Shown in pieces: positions 22,601 through 31,344 of a stretch of DNA of 64,000 nucleotides. The first letter of the stretch is position 1. Every line of letters begins with the position of its first letter. Origin of the DNA: Vicia villosa (lineage: Eukaryota; Streptophyta; Magnoliopsida; Fabales; Fabaceae); the NCBI RefSeq assembly GCF_029867415.1, contig NC_081182.1:42395462-42459461 (forward strand), given 5' to 3'. A model generated the notes under the pieces. It was not told where the DNA came from, searched no databases, and saw only the letters and a list, made by a program, of their open reading frames with translations. Position numbers and translations under genes: made by a program.

Positions 22601-22669
22601 AAACCCCTTGCTGAAGATAGGTTTAAGTTCATTCTGAAGAATATAAGTATGGATTTATGCCCAGAATGA
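19535..22669 (+). CDS. pol: SIRE pol polyprotein (protease, integrase, RT, RNase H; about 1,044 aa)
   Basis: One uninterrupted frame; the first ATG is at 19,574. Domains in order: aspartic protease with WYLDSGCSRHMTG (Asp at residue 19 of this frame); GAG-pre-integrase with H..H/C..C (WHRRLGHASLRKI at about 147, CEACQKGK); integrase with HIDLFGP, VRSDHGGEFEN and PQQNGVVERKNRTLQ, giving the D,D,E set; RT with TKWVFRNKL, QMDVKSAFLNG and the catalytic YVDD at residues 730-733; RNase H with GFCDADYAG (about 891), LSTTEAEYVA, FCDNTSAICLS and ADIFTKPL. The order INT before RT is diagnostic for Ty1/copia. It encodes the enzymes for particle maturation, cDNA synthesis and integration. All visible catalytic residues are intact. 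The frame is +1 relative to gag. Confidence 0.95.
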   Translation: MQISLAAKRTKSKMSWYLDSGCSRHMTGRRSTFQDLVLKPGGEVKFGGDQKGKIIGSGTISLGNSPSITNVLLVEGLTHNLLSISQLSYNGYDIIFNQKSCKAVSQKDGSILFTGKRKNNIYKIDLSDLEKQKVTCLMSVSEEQWVWHRRLGHASLRKISQINKLNLVRGLPNLKYKSDALCEACQKGKFSRPAFKSKNVVSSSRPLELLHIDLFGPVKTTSVRGKKYGLVIVDDYSRWTWVKFLKHKDESHSVFFEFCTQIQSEKECKIIKVRSDHGGEFENRFFEEFFKENGIAHDFSCPRTPQQNGVVERKNRTLQEMARTMINETNMAKHFWAEAINTACYIQNRISIRPILNKTPYELWKNRKPNISYFHPFGCVCFILNTKDHLGKFDSKAQKCFLLGYSERSKGYRVYNTETLIVEESINIRFDDKLGLEKPKQFENFADFDIDISEAVEPRSKAAEAGSLRSNGSEDQVAASLENLRISKEPTVRRSPRLASAHSEDVILGKKDDPIRTRAFLKNNAECQLGLVSLIEPTSVDQALEDTDWIIDMQEELNQFTRNDVWDLVPRPKGFNIIGTKWVFRNKLSEKGEVVRNKARLVAQGYSQQEGIDYTKSFAPVARLESIRLLISFATQHNITLYQMDVKSAFLNGYIDEEVYVHQPSGFEDSMSPNHVFKLKKSLYELKQAPRAWYECLSSFLLENGFTRGKVDTTLFCKTFKKDILICQIYVDDIIFGTSNATLGKEFAESMQAEFEMSMMGELKYFLGIQINQTSDGTYVHQTKYVKELLKKFNLSESKEAKTPMHPTCVLGKDEVSKKVDQKLYRGMIGSLLYLTASRPDILFSVCLCARFQSDPRESHLTAVKRILRYLKGTTNVGLVYRRSKEYNLVGFCDADYAGDRIERKSTFGSCQFLGSRLISWYSKKQATIALSTTEAEYVAAAGCSTQMLWMRSQLEDYQIYESNIPIFCDNTSAICLSKNPILHSKAKHIEIKHHFIRDYVQKGVISLNFVDTDHQWADIFTKPLAEDRFKFILKNISMDLCPE

Positions 22670-23133
22670 TAAGATGAGAAGATCTTATGTATGAGTATCT
22701 TCTGAAATGAGATTGGATTAGTTTTTTATAAGAAGTTCTGATTGTAATCAATTAGAAGTAGTGATTCTATTATTACTAACGTTTCATTGTCTAAGTTGAC
22801 TCAGAATCTCTTTAAAAGTAAAACAGCTGTAACTGGCTATTCAGATGGTAAACACGTGTTCACTATTTCTGGAAAAGCATGCGTGCAGTTGAGGGGACGC
22901 CTACTTAGGTAACTGTGCTAATCACCTCTTTTGTCATTATTATCTCTCCTCACGTCATGTAACATTAAATGCTATCCATCATTTCCTTTTATTTCTTTTT
23001 CTTTTAATACTCTTCAAACGTTTCTTTTCCCTCTTATATTTCTCTCTCTTTCATTCAGTTTCTTTTTCGCTCTCTCTCTCTCTTTGCATTCATATCATAA
23101 ACCCTAGCAGTTTTCACTATCTGCAACTTCATC
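22670..23133 (+). promoter_or_regulatory. Spacer between pol and ORF3 with a promoter/leader-like end
   Basis: This 464-bp gap has no frame. Its last 130 bp resemble a plant promoter and 5' leader: TTTTAATACTC, CTTATATTTCTCTC (about 23,033), a (TC)n run (23,070-23,085), a telobox-like AAACCCTAG (23,099-23,107), then the ORF3 ATG. Such CT-rich plus telobox leaders are typical of plant housekeeping genes. It may drive or splice an ORF3 message. That is an inference. Confidence 0.45.
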
Positions 23134-24363
23134 ATGAATCCTTCGTCAAGTTCTGCAAATCAAGAAACTGATCGTAAACAAAAGAGAAAGGCAACTGATG
23201 AACCAGAAAACAAACCAAAAAGAGTAAGGATCACCTATGACCCTCTCAAGGTGAATCCCTTTGAAGCTATGATGTCCGGAAACTACTCTAGACGTGTGTA
23301 TCAACCCCTTGATGGTATCCCTCAATCACCTCCCTCTTCACAAACTTCCACCACCTCTTCCTCTTCTTTCACTTCTCTGGAACCACCATCTTCACCATCT
23401 GATATCTTTTCTCCTGCAACCCATCCCACAGATATCTCATCATCTCTCTCACACCCTTTTCCCACCAGAACACCTAACCCCTACAGTTTTGTGTTTCCTG
23501 ACTCCAAATTCACTGTCAACCCTCCAACACCTACCACTCATGCTTATCTAGAGCTTTTACACTCAGATGTAAATAGCTGGTTGGAGATTCTTGGTGCTGC
23601 TCACCTTAATCATCTGGATGAGTATGCTACCTGCAACCTCTGGGAAGCCTTTCGCCAGGATTTTCTGGTTAGGGCTACGGACGTCCAGAGAATGATCATG
23701 AATGAAGCACCTGGGGCTCGCGGTCTTCGCTTGGAAGTTGGTGAAAGCAGTTATCACCATCTCATCAGGAACAGAAGAGTTCTTGAAGAGAGGATACTTG
23801 CAGATGAGATGGTAGAAGAATATCTCTGCAGAGACATCGTGGTATGGAGACCAAGATATCTTGTGCTGACTGGAGATTTTCAATGGTTGTTTGAGTGGTT
23901 CAGAATGAACCCTTCTGAAAGTGCTCCTCACATGGTCTTTCCAGAAGTGGTTTATCCTGCTGAAGTTACTGGTCCTACTCCTCCAACAAACCTAGCAGCT
24001 ATTCTTCAGGCGTTGGATGTTGGAGCTTCTGAGTTGCCTGAACCAGAATATCCTGAGGCTGGTCCTGAGTCAGACTCAGATGTTAAGATGGAAGGTACAG
24101 AAGCTGAAGACCTCCCAGAAGATCGTCCTGCTGAGATTGCTGTCCCTGTTGGCAGAAATTCTGGTGCTTCTTCTTCTGGTGTACCCTCAGCTCTGATGGA
24201 GACCTTGGAAGCTCTGCATCAGAATCAAGCTATGCTGGCTTCTCGTTTGGACGCGCAAGAAGCAGTCAACGCTGAGTTTCGCTCCTTCATGGCAAGGCAA
24301 ACTGAGAGCATTGACGGGGTTCATGACACTCTGGCGCAGATTTTGTCTAAGCTAGGGTCGTAG
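23134..24363 (+). CDS. ORF3 of the SIRE element (env-position protein, 409 aa)
   Basis: An uninterrupted frame downstream of pol, where SIRE/Maximus elements carry a so-called env-like ORF. What is visible: a basic N-terminus with two nuclear-localisation-like clusters (RKQKRKATDEPENKPKRVR, about residues 14-32). Next is a long Pro/Ser/Thr-rich low-complexity region (about 65-140), then a globular-looking middle (LLHSDVNSWLEILGAAHLNH to WLFEWFRMNP, about 145-265). An acidic stretch follows (EPEYPEAGPESDSD). The C-terminal 55 residues have heptad-like spacing (METLEALHQNQAMLASRLDA onward). I see no signal peptide and no convincing membrane segment, so an envelope role is not supported. Function unknown; a nuclear or particle-associated protein is possible. 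Start chosen at the first ATG after the leader. Confidence 0.8.
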   Translation: MNPSSSSANQETDRKQKRKATDEPENKPKRVRITYDPLKVNPFEAMMSGNYSRRVYQPLDGIPQSPPSSQTSTTSSSSFTSLEPPSSPSDIFSPATHPTDISSSLSHPFPTRTPNPYSFVFPDSKFTVNPPTPTTHAYLELLHSDVNSWLEILGAAHLNHLDEYATCNLWEAFRQDFLVRATDVQRMIMNEAPGARGLRLEVGESSYHHLIRNRRVLEERILADEMVEEYLCRDIVVWRPRYLVLTGDFQWLFEWFRMNPSESAPHMVFPEVVYPAEVTGPTPPTNLAAILQALDVGASELPEPEYPEAGPESDSDVKMEGTEAEDLPEDRPAEIAVPVGRNSGASSSGVPSALMETLEALHQNQAMLASRLDAQEAVNAEFRSFMARQTESIDGVHDTLAQILSKLGS

Positions 24364-25020
24364 TCTTTAAGTCCTTGTAGTTTTCTTTGCTTGTTGCATC
24401 TGCTTGTTCTGCATACATCTTTTGTAATTCTGTTTGCTTAATCAATGAAAAGTTTGATTTTGTTTCTTTCCGTTGTCGTTTTCTACATCTGAATCTTTTA
24501 TATTCTTTTTGATGTTATGACAAAAAGGGGGAGAAAATATATGATAAATGATTTGATTAAATATTATCAGTTACCGGGTAAAAAGGCCCCACATTACTAA
24601 CAGAACTTGCAAAGTTCTATGCTTTAAGTTGTGTTGTTGCAGGAATCGAAGATTCAAGATCAACATAAGAAGCAACAAGATGAATCAAGCTCTTGGATTC
24701 TTGAAGCAAGCTGAGTGCTATGCAGCTTCAGAATCAGAAGCAAGAAGCAAGAAGGAAGAATGTTCAGATATTCTGATGATAGAATAAGATCTGAAACATT
24801 ATGTCTATTTGTTCTGATATATTTTATATGGATCTGATACATTCTATATTGGCTCTGATACATATTATGTGTTCTGAAACACATTCTATGTTCTGACTCA
24901 TTCATGCTGACTTTTGTCGTTCAGTTTTGTTCTGTAACATTTCAGGATGTAGAGATGCTCTGATGATGCTCTGGTACATTCAATAATGTTCTGATACAAA
25001 CTAGCATGAAGTGATGTAAG

Positions 25021-25295
25021 AAGAAATTCAAGCTCTGAAGCTGTCCTGATGGAAGCAGAAGTCAGAAGCTGTGAATGTTCTGAAGATCAAAGAAATTCAA
25101 GTTCTGAAGCTGTCCGATGGAAGCAGAAGTCAGAAGCTGTGAATGTTCTGAAGATCAAAGAAATTCAAGTTCTGAAGCTGTCCGATGGAAGCAGAAGTCA
25201 GAAGCTGTGAATGTTCTGAAGATCAAAGAAATTCAAAGTTCTGAAGCTGTCCTATGGAAGCAAGAATCAGAAGTCATGAATGTTCTGAAGATCAA
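25021..25295 (+). repeat. 68-bp tandem repeat, about 4 copies
   Basis: Units begin AGAAATTCAAGTTCTGAAGC, contain GATGGAAGCAGAAGTCAGAA and end GTTCTGAAGATCAA. Copies 2 and 3 are essentially identical, while 1 and 4 differ by a few substitutions and 1-2-bp indels. It lies in the SIRE 3' non-coding region. Confidence 0.9.
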
Positions 25296-25365
25296 GCACT
25301 GTGAACGTCTCTACTGAAATACTCAGGGAAGTCTTTTATTTATAAAATTCTTCTAGTATTAATTT

Positions 25366-25415
25366 CAGGGGGAGATTATTCATCTCAGGGGGAGATTGTA
25401 AATCTCAGGGGGAGA
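25366..25415 (+). repeat. Three polypurine motifs with exact 20-bp period
   Basis: CAGGGGGAGA occurs at 25,366, 25,386 and 25,406. Each resembles the genuine PPT at 25,515-25,529 (AAAAAAGGGGGAGAT). They may be extra plus-strand priming sites or a PPT-derived tandem. Confidence 0.8.
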
Positions 25416-25514
25416 CATATTCACATGCTTATGCTATAGCTGTGTAAATTGTCTTTAGCCGTCTGCTCTTTCTGATCGCAAATTCATATCATTTATATAT
25501 GTTTTTGTCATCAT

Positions 25515-25529
25515 AAAAAAGGGGGAGAT
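25515..25529 (+). promoter_or_regulatory. Polypurine tract of the SIRE element
   Basis: AAAAAAGGGGGAGAT directly abuts the first base of the 3' LTR, the expected position of the plus-strand primer. Confidence 0.9.
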
Positions 25530-26747
25530 TGTTAGAACAAAATTTGTTCTGATCAATATTCTTAGTTTTGATGATAACAAGGATATGAATTTTGTGTGAG
25601 ATAATGTGGTACTCTAATACATTGCAATTTCCCTTTCAGGAAATATATAAAGAGTATGCACAAATCAGCGCTCAGAAGCTTTGTCTCAGAAGGTTCAGCA
25701 TGCAACATCAGAACATGGTCTGGCAAGACATCAGAAGATGGTCAAAGCAGAATCAGAACATGGGTCTATGGAAGCATCAGAAGAACTTGAGATCAGAAGC
25801 AGAAGCACTGAAGTTCTCATGGTATCACGCTCAGAAGCACTTCAAGGTTAGAAGACAAGAAGATGCTATGCACCAAGCTGTTTGACTCTGATGATATTCA
25901 AACGTTGTATACACAAACATCAGATCAGAAGAAAGTACAAGTGGCAGGCTACGCTGACTGACAAAAGGAACGTTGGAAGCTATTAAAGGCAACGTCAGTA
26001 GACACAGCGTGAACAAGGCTCGAGGTAGTTGACAAAAGCATGAAACATTAAATGCAATGCTGTACGGAATACGCAAAGCATTAAATGCTCCCAACGGTCA
26101 TCTTCTCAAGTGCCTATAAATATGAAGTTCTGATGAGAAGCAAGGTTACCAACTCTTGACGATTTCTGTGAATATTAACTTGCTGAAACGCTGTTCAAAT
26201 CAAAGCTCAGAAACTTCATCTTCATCAAAGCTCACTACATTGCTGTTGTAATATATTAGTGAGATTAAGCTTAAACGTTAAGAGAAATATCATTGTTGTG
26301 ATTATAGCTTTTCAGAAGCATTTGTAATACTCTTAGAATTAATTACACTAATTTGTAAGTAACTAGAGTGATCAAGTGTTGATCAGGATACTCTAGGAAG
26401 TCTTAGCTTGTGTCTAAGCAGTTGTAATTAGAGTGATCACGTGGTGGTCAGGATACTCTAAGAAAGTCTTAGCTTGTGTCTAAGCATTTGTTCCTAGAGT
26501 GATCAGGTTGTGATCAGGATACTCTAGAAGACTTAGTCGCGGACTAAGTGGAAAACCATTGTAATCTGTTGCGATTAGTGGATTAAATCCTCAGGTGAGG
26601 TAAATCACTCCGTGGGGGTGGACTGGAGTAGTTTAGTTAACAACGAACCAGGATAAAAATAACTGTGCAAATTGTTTTTATCGTTCAAGTTTTTAGACTA
26701 CACTTATTCAAACCCCCCCCCCTTTCTAAGTGTTTTTCTATCCTTCA
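25530..26747 (+). repeat. SIRE 3' LTR
   Basis: 1,218 bp, same ends as the 5' LTR, followed immediately by the AGAGT target duplication. The TATA at 26,115 could read into the flanking solo LTR and LINE. Confidence 0.95.
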
Positions 26748-26752
26748 AGAGT

Positions 26753-27035
26753 CACGATCAAAAGCTTTATCACTAACGTTCATCAGAACTGTTGTTATAG
26801 AAGTATTCTGGAAATTTACTGGGTCTTTGTAAACACTACTAGTTTCTTCCAGAGTCAGAATGTGTTGAGTTCAGAACCTGATGACATCACACGCCTTATC
26901 TTCAGAGTCAGAACCAGTTAGAAAAATCTACACACTAGATAGAAATTGTTAGAGTACTAAATTGTTCTCTAAGATATCATGTAATGTTATCATTAAAACT
27001 TAATGCCACATGCAGAACCAAATCTTGTTTTTACA
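26753..27035 (-). mobile_element. Solo SIRE-like LTR, 5' portion (continuation of 15,401-16,426)
   Basis: On the minus strand it begins TGTAAAAACAAGATTTGGTT at 27,035, alignable to the SIRE LTR start (TGTTAGAACAAAATTTGTTC). It continues with TTAAGTTTTAATGATAACA, matching TTAGTTTTGATGATAACA in the full element. It ends at the AGAGT insertion point of that element. Confidence 0.75.
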
Positions 27036-27040
27036 TGAAC

Positions 27041-28170
27041 AATTACCCTTTTATTAAGAACTAGTTCATTGATGATGGTTTTGTTAAGCTAGGATAGAAA
27101 GATTATAATGACAATGAGTTTATTGTGGGTAATGCCTATAATTATCTTTCATATCATTTGAATGTCGTACAAAGAGATATTAATTAGAATAGCATCTGGA
27201 AGTGAAAATTTCCCCATTGGATCCAAACTTTCACTTTCCTTATGCTTCATGGGAGACTTAACGCTTGGCGCCACAAGTCCCAATTATCTCTAGGAATTGC
27301 AACTGGTGTACGAATAATGAAGACAACTTAATTCATGAGTTTCAAGATTGCTTTTATGCAACACATGTATGGATTAGACTTGTTCCTCGTAATAAATGAA
27401 TTAGTTTTACTCTTTGACTTACAGAGATTGGATCTCTTACTATTTTAAAATGGAATGTTATGGATATGCATAAAGACCACTAAAGGTCAATATTTATGAT
27501 CTCGTGATGGTATTCATGGAAGTGGAGGAACAAAGCTTTGTTTTAATAAGGGTTTCAGAGACCTGACACCCCAATTGAAATGATCATGCATCTAGTAAAA
27601 AAGAACGAGACTAGTAGCTGAGTGCAGAACAATGTTAGATTCTTCTCATGGCTAGAGATCACACATGTCAATGGTATCGCCCCGAGGACAATCGGATTAA
27701 GCTCAATTGTCATGGTGTTTACAAAAAGTCTACATACATTACAGGATGTTGAGGCTTGTTAAGAAACTCCTCTAGAAAGAGGGTGGTAGGCTATGCATGA
27801 AAATTTGGTTTGTGTGATGCTCTCACGACGAAGATGGAGGCGATGTTACATGGAATTGAGTCAGCTTGGCGTGATAGAATTACAAATATGCATGGTGGTC
27901 AAAAGTTACTCTAAAGTCTTGATAGATATGGTTAAACAAGAGATTGTGGACTATCACAACTTACCAACCTTAGTTCGTAGAATTAGAAGGATGACTGAGA
28001 CGAATTATCACATCAAATTCAACCATACTTAACGGAAAGGAAATCAATGTGCATATTGGATAGCTAATTATAGTCTTACTTTGAACAACAATGAATTTCT
28101 CATTTTTCAGAATCTCGTGTCAAATGAGTTAAAACTCCTTTTAGCTAGTGATAATTCTAGAGCCTTAGGC
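27041..28170 (+). pseudogene. L1-type LINE, zf-RVT and RNase H part (degenerate)
   Basis: Continuation of the LINE at 13,940-15,400. Plus-strand pieces read KFPHWIQTFTFLMLHGRLNA and later CNWCTNNEDNLIHEFQDC with VWIRLVP (zinc-binding zf-RVT domain). An RNase H domain follows: KLNCHGVYKKS, TGCGGLLRNS, GYA-KFGLCDA, MEAMLHGIESAW, then RIRRMTE and [13 protein letters not shown]. Stops and frameshifts are frequent. It ends with TTAGGCCCTC at 28,165-28,174, a motif also found at the 3' end of the second LINE (49,827), and runs straight into the (TA)n tract. Confidence 0.8.
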
Positions 28171-28172
28171 CC

Positions 28173-29098
<926 letters not shown>

Positions 29099-29347
29099 AT
29101 GGAGAAAAGAAAATCCTTGTCTGACCACAGTTCCACCTCGTATCAAGACATCAAGGTTGGATTAGAGAATGAATATTCCAAATCTTACAACTTTAATGGT
29201 CCAAGAGATGTTAGTTCTAGTGATAACCCAGAGAGTAAAAGGAGAAAAAGAGTTGCATCCTACAACATGTACACTATGGAAGCCAAGCTTAAATCCTCCT
29301 TTCGTAGCAGTTTCAACTGGATCAAAAACAAGCTTGTTGAAGAATAA
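29099..29347 (+). CDS. DUF3511 domain protein (82 aa, intronless)
   Basis: A small basic protein. The C-terminal half (about residues 45-80) reads SKRRKRVASYNMYTMEAKLK followed by SSFRSSFNWIKNK, the conserved core of the plant-specific DUF3511 family (K-RKRVA-Y--Y--E-K-K-S---S--WIK). The N-terminal half is polar, serine-rich and variable, as in other members. The family is of unknown biochemical function; I infer nothing beyond a possible nuclear location from the KRRKR cluster. The ATG at 29,099 is the first in the frame (the frame is open from a TTG at 29,069). The length fits the short members of the family. It is one of only two convincing host genes in the window and is squeezed between TE blocks. 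No frame damage is seen. Confidence 0.8.
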   Translation: MEKRKSLSDHSSTSYQDIKVGLENEYSKSYNFNGPRDVSSSDNPESKRRKRVASYNMYTMEAKLKSSFRSSFNWIKNKLVEE

Positions 29348-29894
29348 TTAATAACTGTTCAGATTTACTTATTTCTTATCGTAGCCTAATTTGTGTGTGT
29401 CAGTGAGTGTATATATTAATGTCGAAATATGTTGAAGGTTTAACGCTAGTAATTCTTGTTGAGCAGCGACTTCTCAAGGCCTAGCAAGGTGTATCTTCCA
29501 ATATCTTAGAGTAAAATTTAACTTTAATGTTGCTCTCGTTAAAAACAAATTTTTTACTTATGTACATTCGTCCCAACATCCTTAATTCATTATAATGTCT
29601 GAACGTGGCCCTGAGCATCTAGACATGTCGATGTGGCAAGATAAGTATTTCGACATTGCTATGGGTGTCTGTATGTGGGAATGATAACAGTGGAACCTGT
29701 TATCACTCTGCAATTATAGGAGCAGAGAAATCCTTCTAAGAATAGAAGAGAAGGAGAGAGATTTGGAGTAATTTTTTTGATATAATTTTATGGAGCTAAT
29801 GACTCACTTTAATACAACCCATGCATAACCGAAATATTTGTTAAGTCTATTACAAAATGAGAATTTAACAAACTTGTAATGAGTCAGTATCCTT
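29348..29894. other. 3' flank of the DUF3511 gene; no gene
   Basis: AT-rich. 29,690-29,720 contains the inverted words TGATAACAG...CTGTTATCA, and 29,720-29,790 is purine-rich. It may be LTR-derived sequence of the minus-strand chromovirus fragment that follows, but no boundary can be placed. Confidence 0.3.
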
Positions 29895-30540
29895 CTAGAT
29901 CCTTTCTTCATTAGTAGCCAAAACAGTCACATAATCCTCCAATCTTTTAAGACTTCTAATTGTTCTTTTTGTTCTAGGGTCTTGCTCTTGATTATTTTCC
30001 ACTTTCATTATTGGGCCAATGTCATCACTGATAAGCCTTCCCGTATCAATACTCCCCCCAACAAAATCAACTTTATCCTCACAGTTGAAGTCATGACACA
30101 ACTCATCCCAATTTTTCCATGATGTATCATCAGGCGACAGTCCCTGCCACTGCACCAAAGCGAAACGCGTGGGAATACCATCAATGAGTTTTGTTGGAAA
30201 TTCCAGCACAACCAAAGGAGTAACCACAAGGTGATTGTCAATGGAATCTTGGGGAATTTGATCAATAATAGTAAGAGGTAATCCCAAATGAAGCTTCCAA
30301 AGAGAAGAGTGGAATACATTGTGAATGCGAGAATGACTGGGCAATTCCAATTTGTAAGCCACATGACTAACTTTGGCTAAAATCAAATAAGGATCATAAT
30401 ATCGTTTAGAAAGCTTATGGTATTTGGTGCTAGCTAACCAGATTTGTCGGTAAAGTTGTAACTTGACATATACCCAAGATCCCATCGCAAAATGAACCTC
30501 AAGACGGTGTTTATCCGCGTTTTACTTCATTTGCAATTGC
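29895..30540 (-). pseudogene. Ty3/gypsy chromovirus fragment: integrase C-terminus and chromodomain
   Basis: The minus-strand frame from 30,485 reads GSWVYVKLQLYRQ, KLSKRYYDPYLILAKVSHVA, LPSHSRIHNVFHSSLWKLH, then FALVQWQGLSPDDTSWKNWD and ELC. These are the GPY/F-type end of a gypsy integrase and a terminal chromodomain (W-G-----TW---). Upstream bases to about 30,540 (ADKHRLEVHFA) belong to the same protein with one stop. Only this 3' part of pol is present. Chromodomains steer integration to marked chromatin. Confidence 0.8.
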
Positions 30541-31344
30541 GCGTGACTCAAATTCTACAGAGTCCAAAATGAGTGAAATGAAACTATGAGATTAAAAAGT
30601 GTAATAGAAGTCTCGTATGTTTTAATTATATATGATGAATAACTTTATTTGAGTTATGCATTATTGGGCTTCATATTTATATCTTACCCGTATTAACCTT
30701 TAGTCAACCCAGGAGAGTTGCCCTCAAAGCTTGTCGGGTGTTTTATCAATCGAGAAGCCTTCTGAAGTTACGACCGACATCTCGTTACCAAAGTCGATCA
30801 TAAGGAGAAGTGGGAAGGCCATGAGGAAGTTGTAGAAGTAACGCAGAACATGCGCATTAAATGCATTTCCCATCATTGAGATGTTTCACCGATTTTTAGG
30901 CACGAGACCTTATGTTTGTAGGTTAGGGTGTGGTGTTCTTTTCTAAGGCTTTTGAATGCACTTGAGTTTGCTTGTATTATCAAGGTGAAATATTTTTTGA
31001 TTTTTAACTTTACATCTATTTTTTATTTGAACCGTTGCAGGCCTCTTTTATATAAGGGTTTCATGGTTCTTTGGGTGAATTTTTTTCCATTCCTGAAAGT
31101 CAACTTCTCTCTTTTCTGGGAGTAATTTCTTTTCTTTTCAGAATTTCTTTTCAGAAACCATTGCTTGAGGTTTTATTTCTTTTGGAATAGAGAAATATTA
31201 TGAGAAATTATACTGGAATGTTTCTCGCTAACTAATATATAAAATTTAAGAATTGAAAGTTTAATCCAATCCTTAAATCATAAGACAAGAGCCTTCATGA
31301 ATTTCATGAAAAATCAAGGAATAAAGAAATCATAGAGAAAGCTC
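30541..31344 (+). repeat. Probable LTR fragment
   Basis: Contains a good TATA context (CTTTTATATAAGGGTTTC, about 31,045) and LTR-like 'gcgcattaaatgcatttccc' text (30,850). No matching partner or boundary is seen in the window. Possibly from an Athila/Cyclops-like or Tat-like element. Confidence 0.35.

Larger units (their letters stand above)
24364..25514 (+). other. SIRE 3' non-coding region
   Basis: Non-coding and rich in 'tctgaag/cagaag' words. It contains an early polypurine tract (AAAAAGGGGGAGAAAA, 24,522-24,537), a 68-bp tandem array and a three-copy purine motif. The open frame at 25,117-25,317 is the translation of the tandem array and is not a gene. Confidence 0.75.
16427..26747 (+). 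mobile_element. Full-length SIRE/Maximus (Ty1/copia) retrotransposon, 10,321 bp
   Basis: Complete structure: 5' LTR 16,427-17,644, iMet-type PBS, gag, pol, a third ORF in the env position, 3' non-coding region with several polypurine tracts, and 3' LTR 25,530-26,747. Both LTRs are 1,218 bp, begin TGTTAGAAC and end CTTCA. I count about 11 differences between them (roughly 0.9%). The 5-bp target duplication AGAGT is exact (16,422-16,426 and 26,748-26,752). gag, pol and ORF3 have no internal stops, so the copy may be, or recently was, able to transpose. It inserted into an older solo LTR of the same lineage in opposite orientation. Confidence 0.95.

Noticed and set aside
25117..25317. 66-aa frame
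   Set aside because: It is a translation of the 68-bp tandem array; the repeating peptide follows from the DNA repeat.
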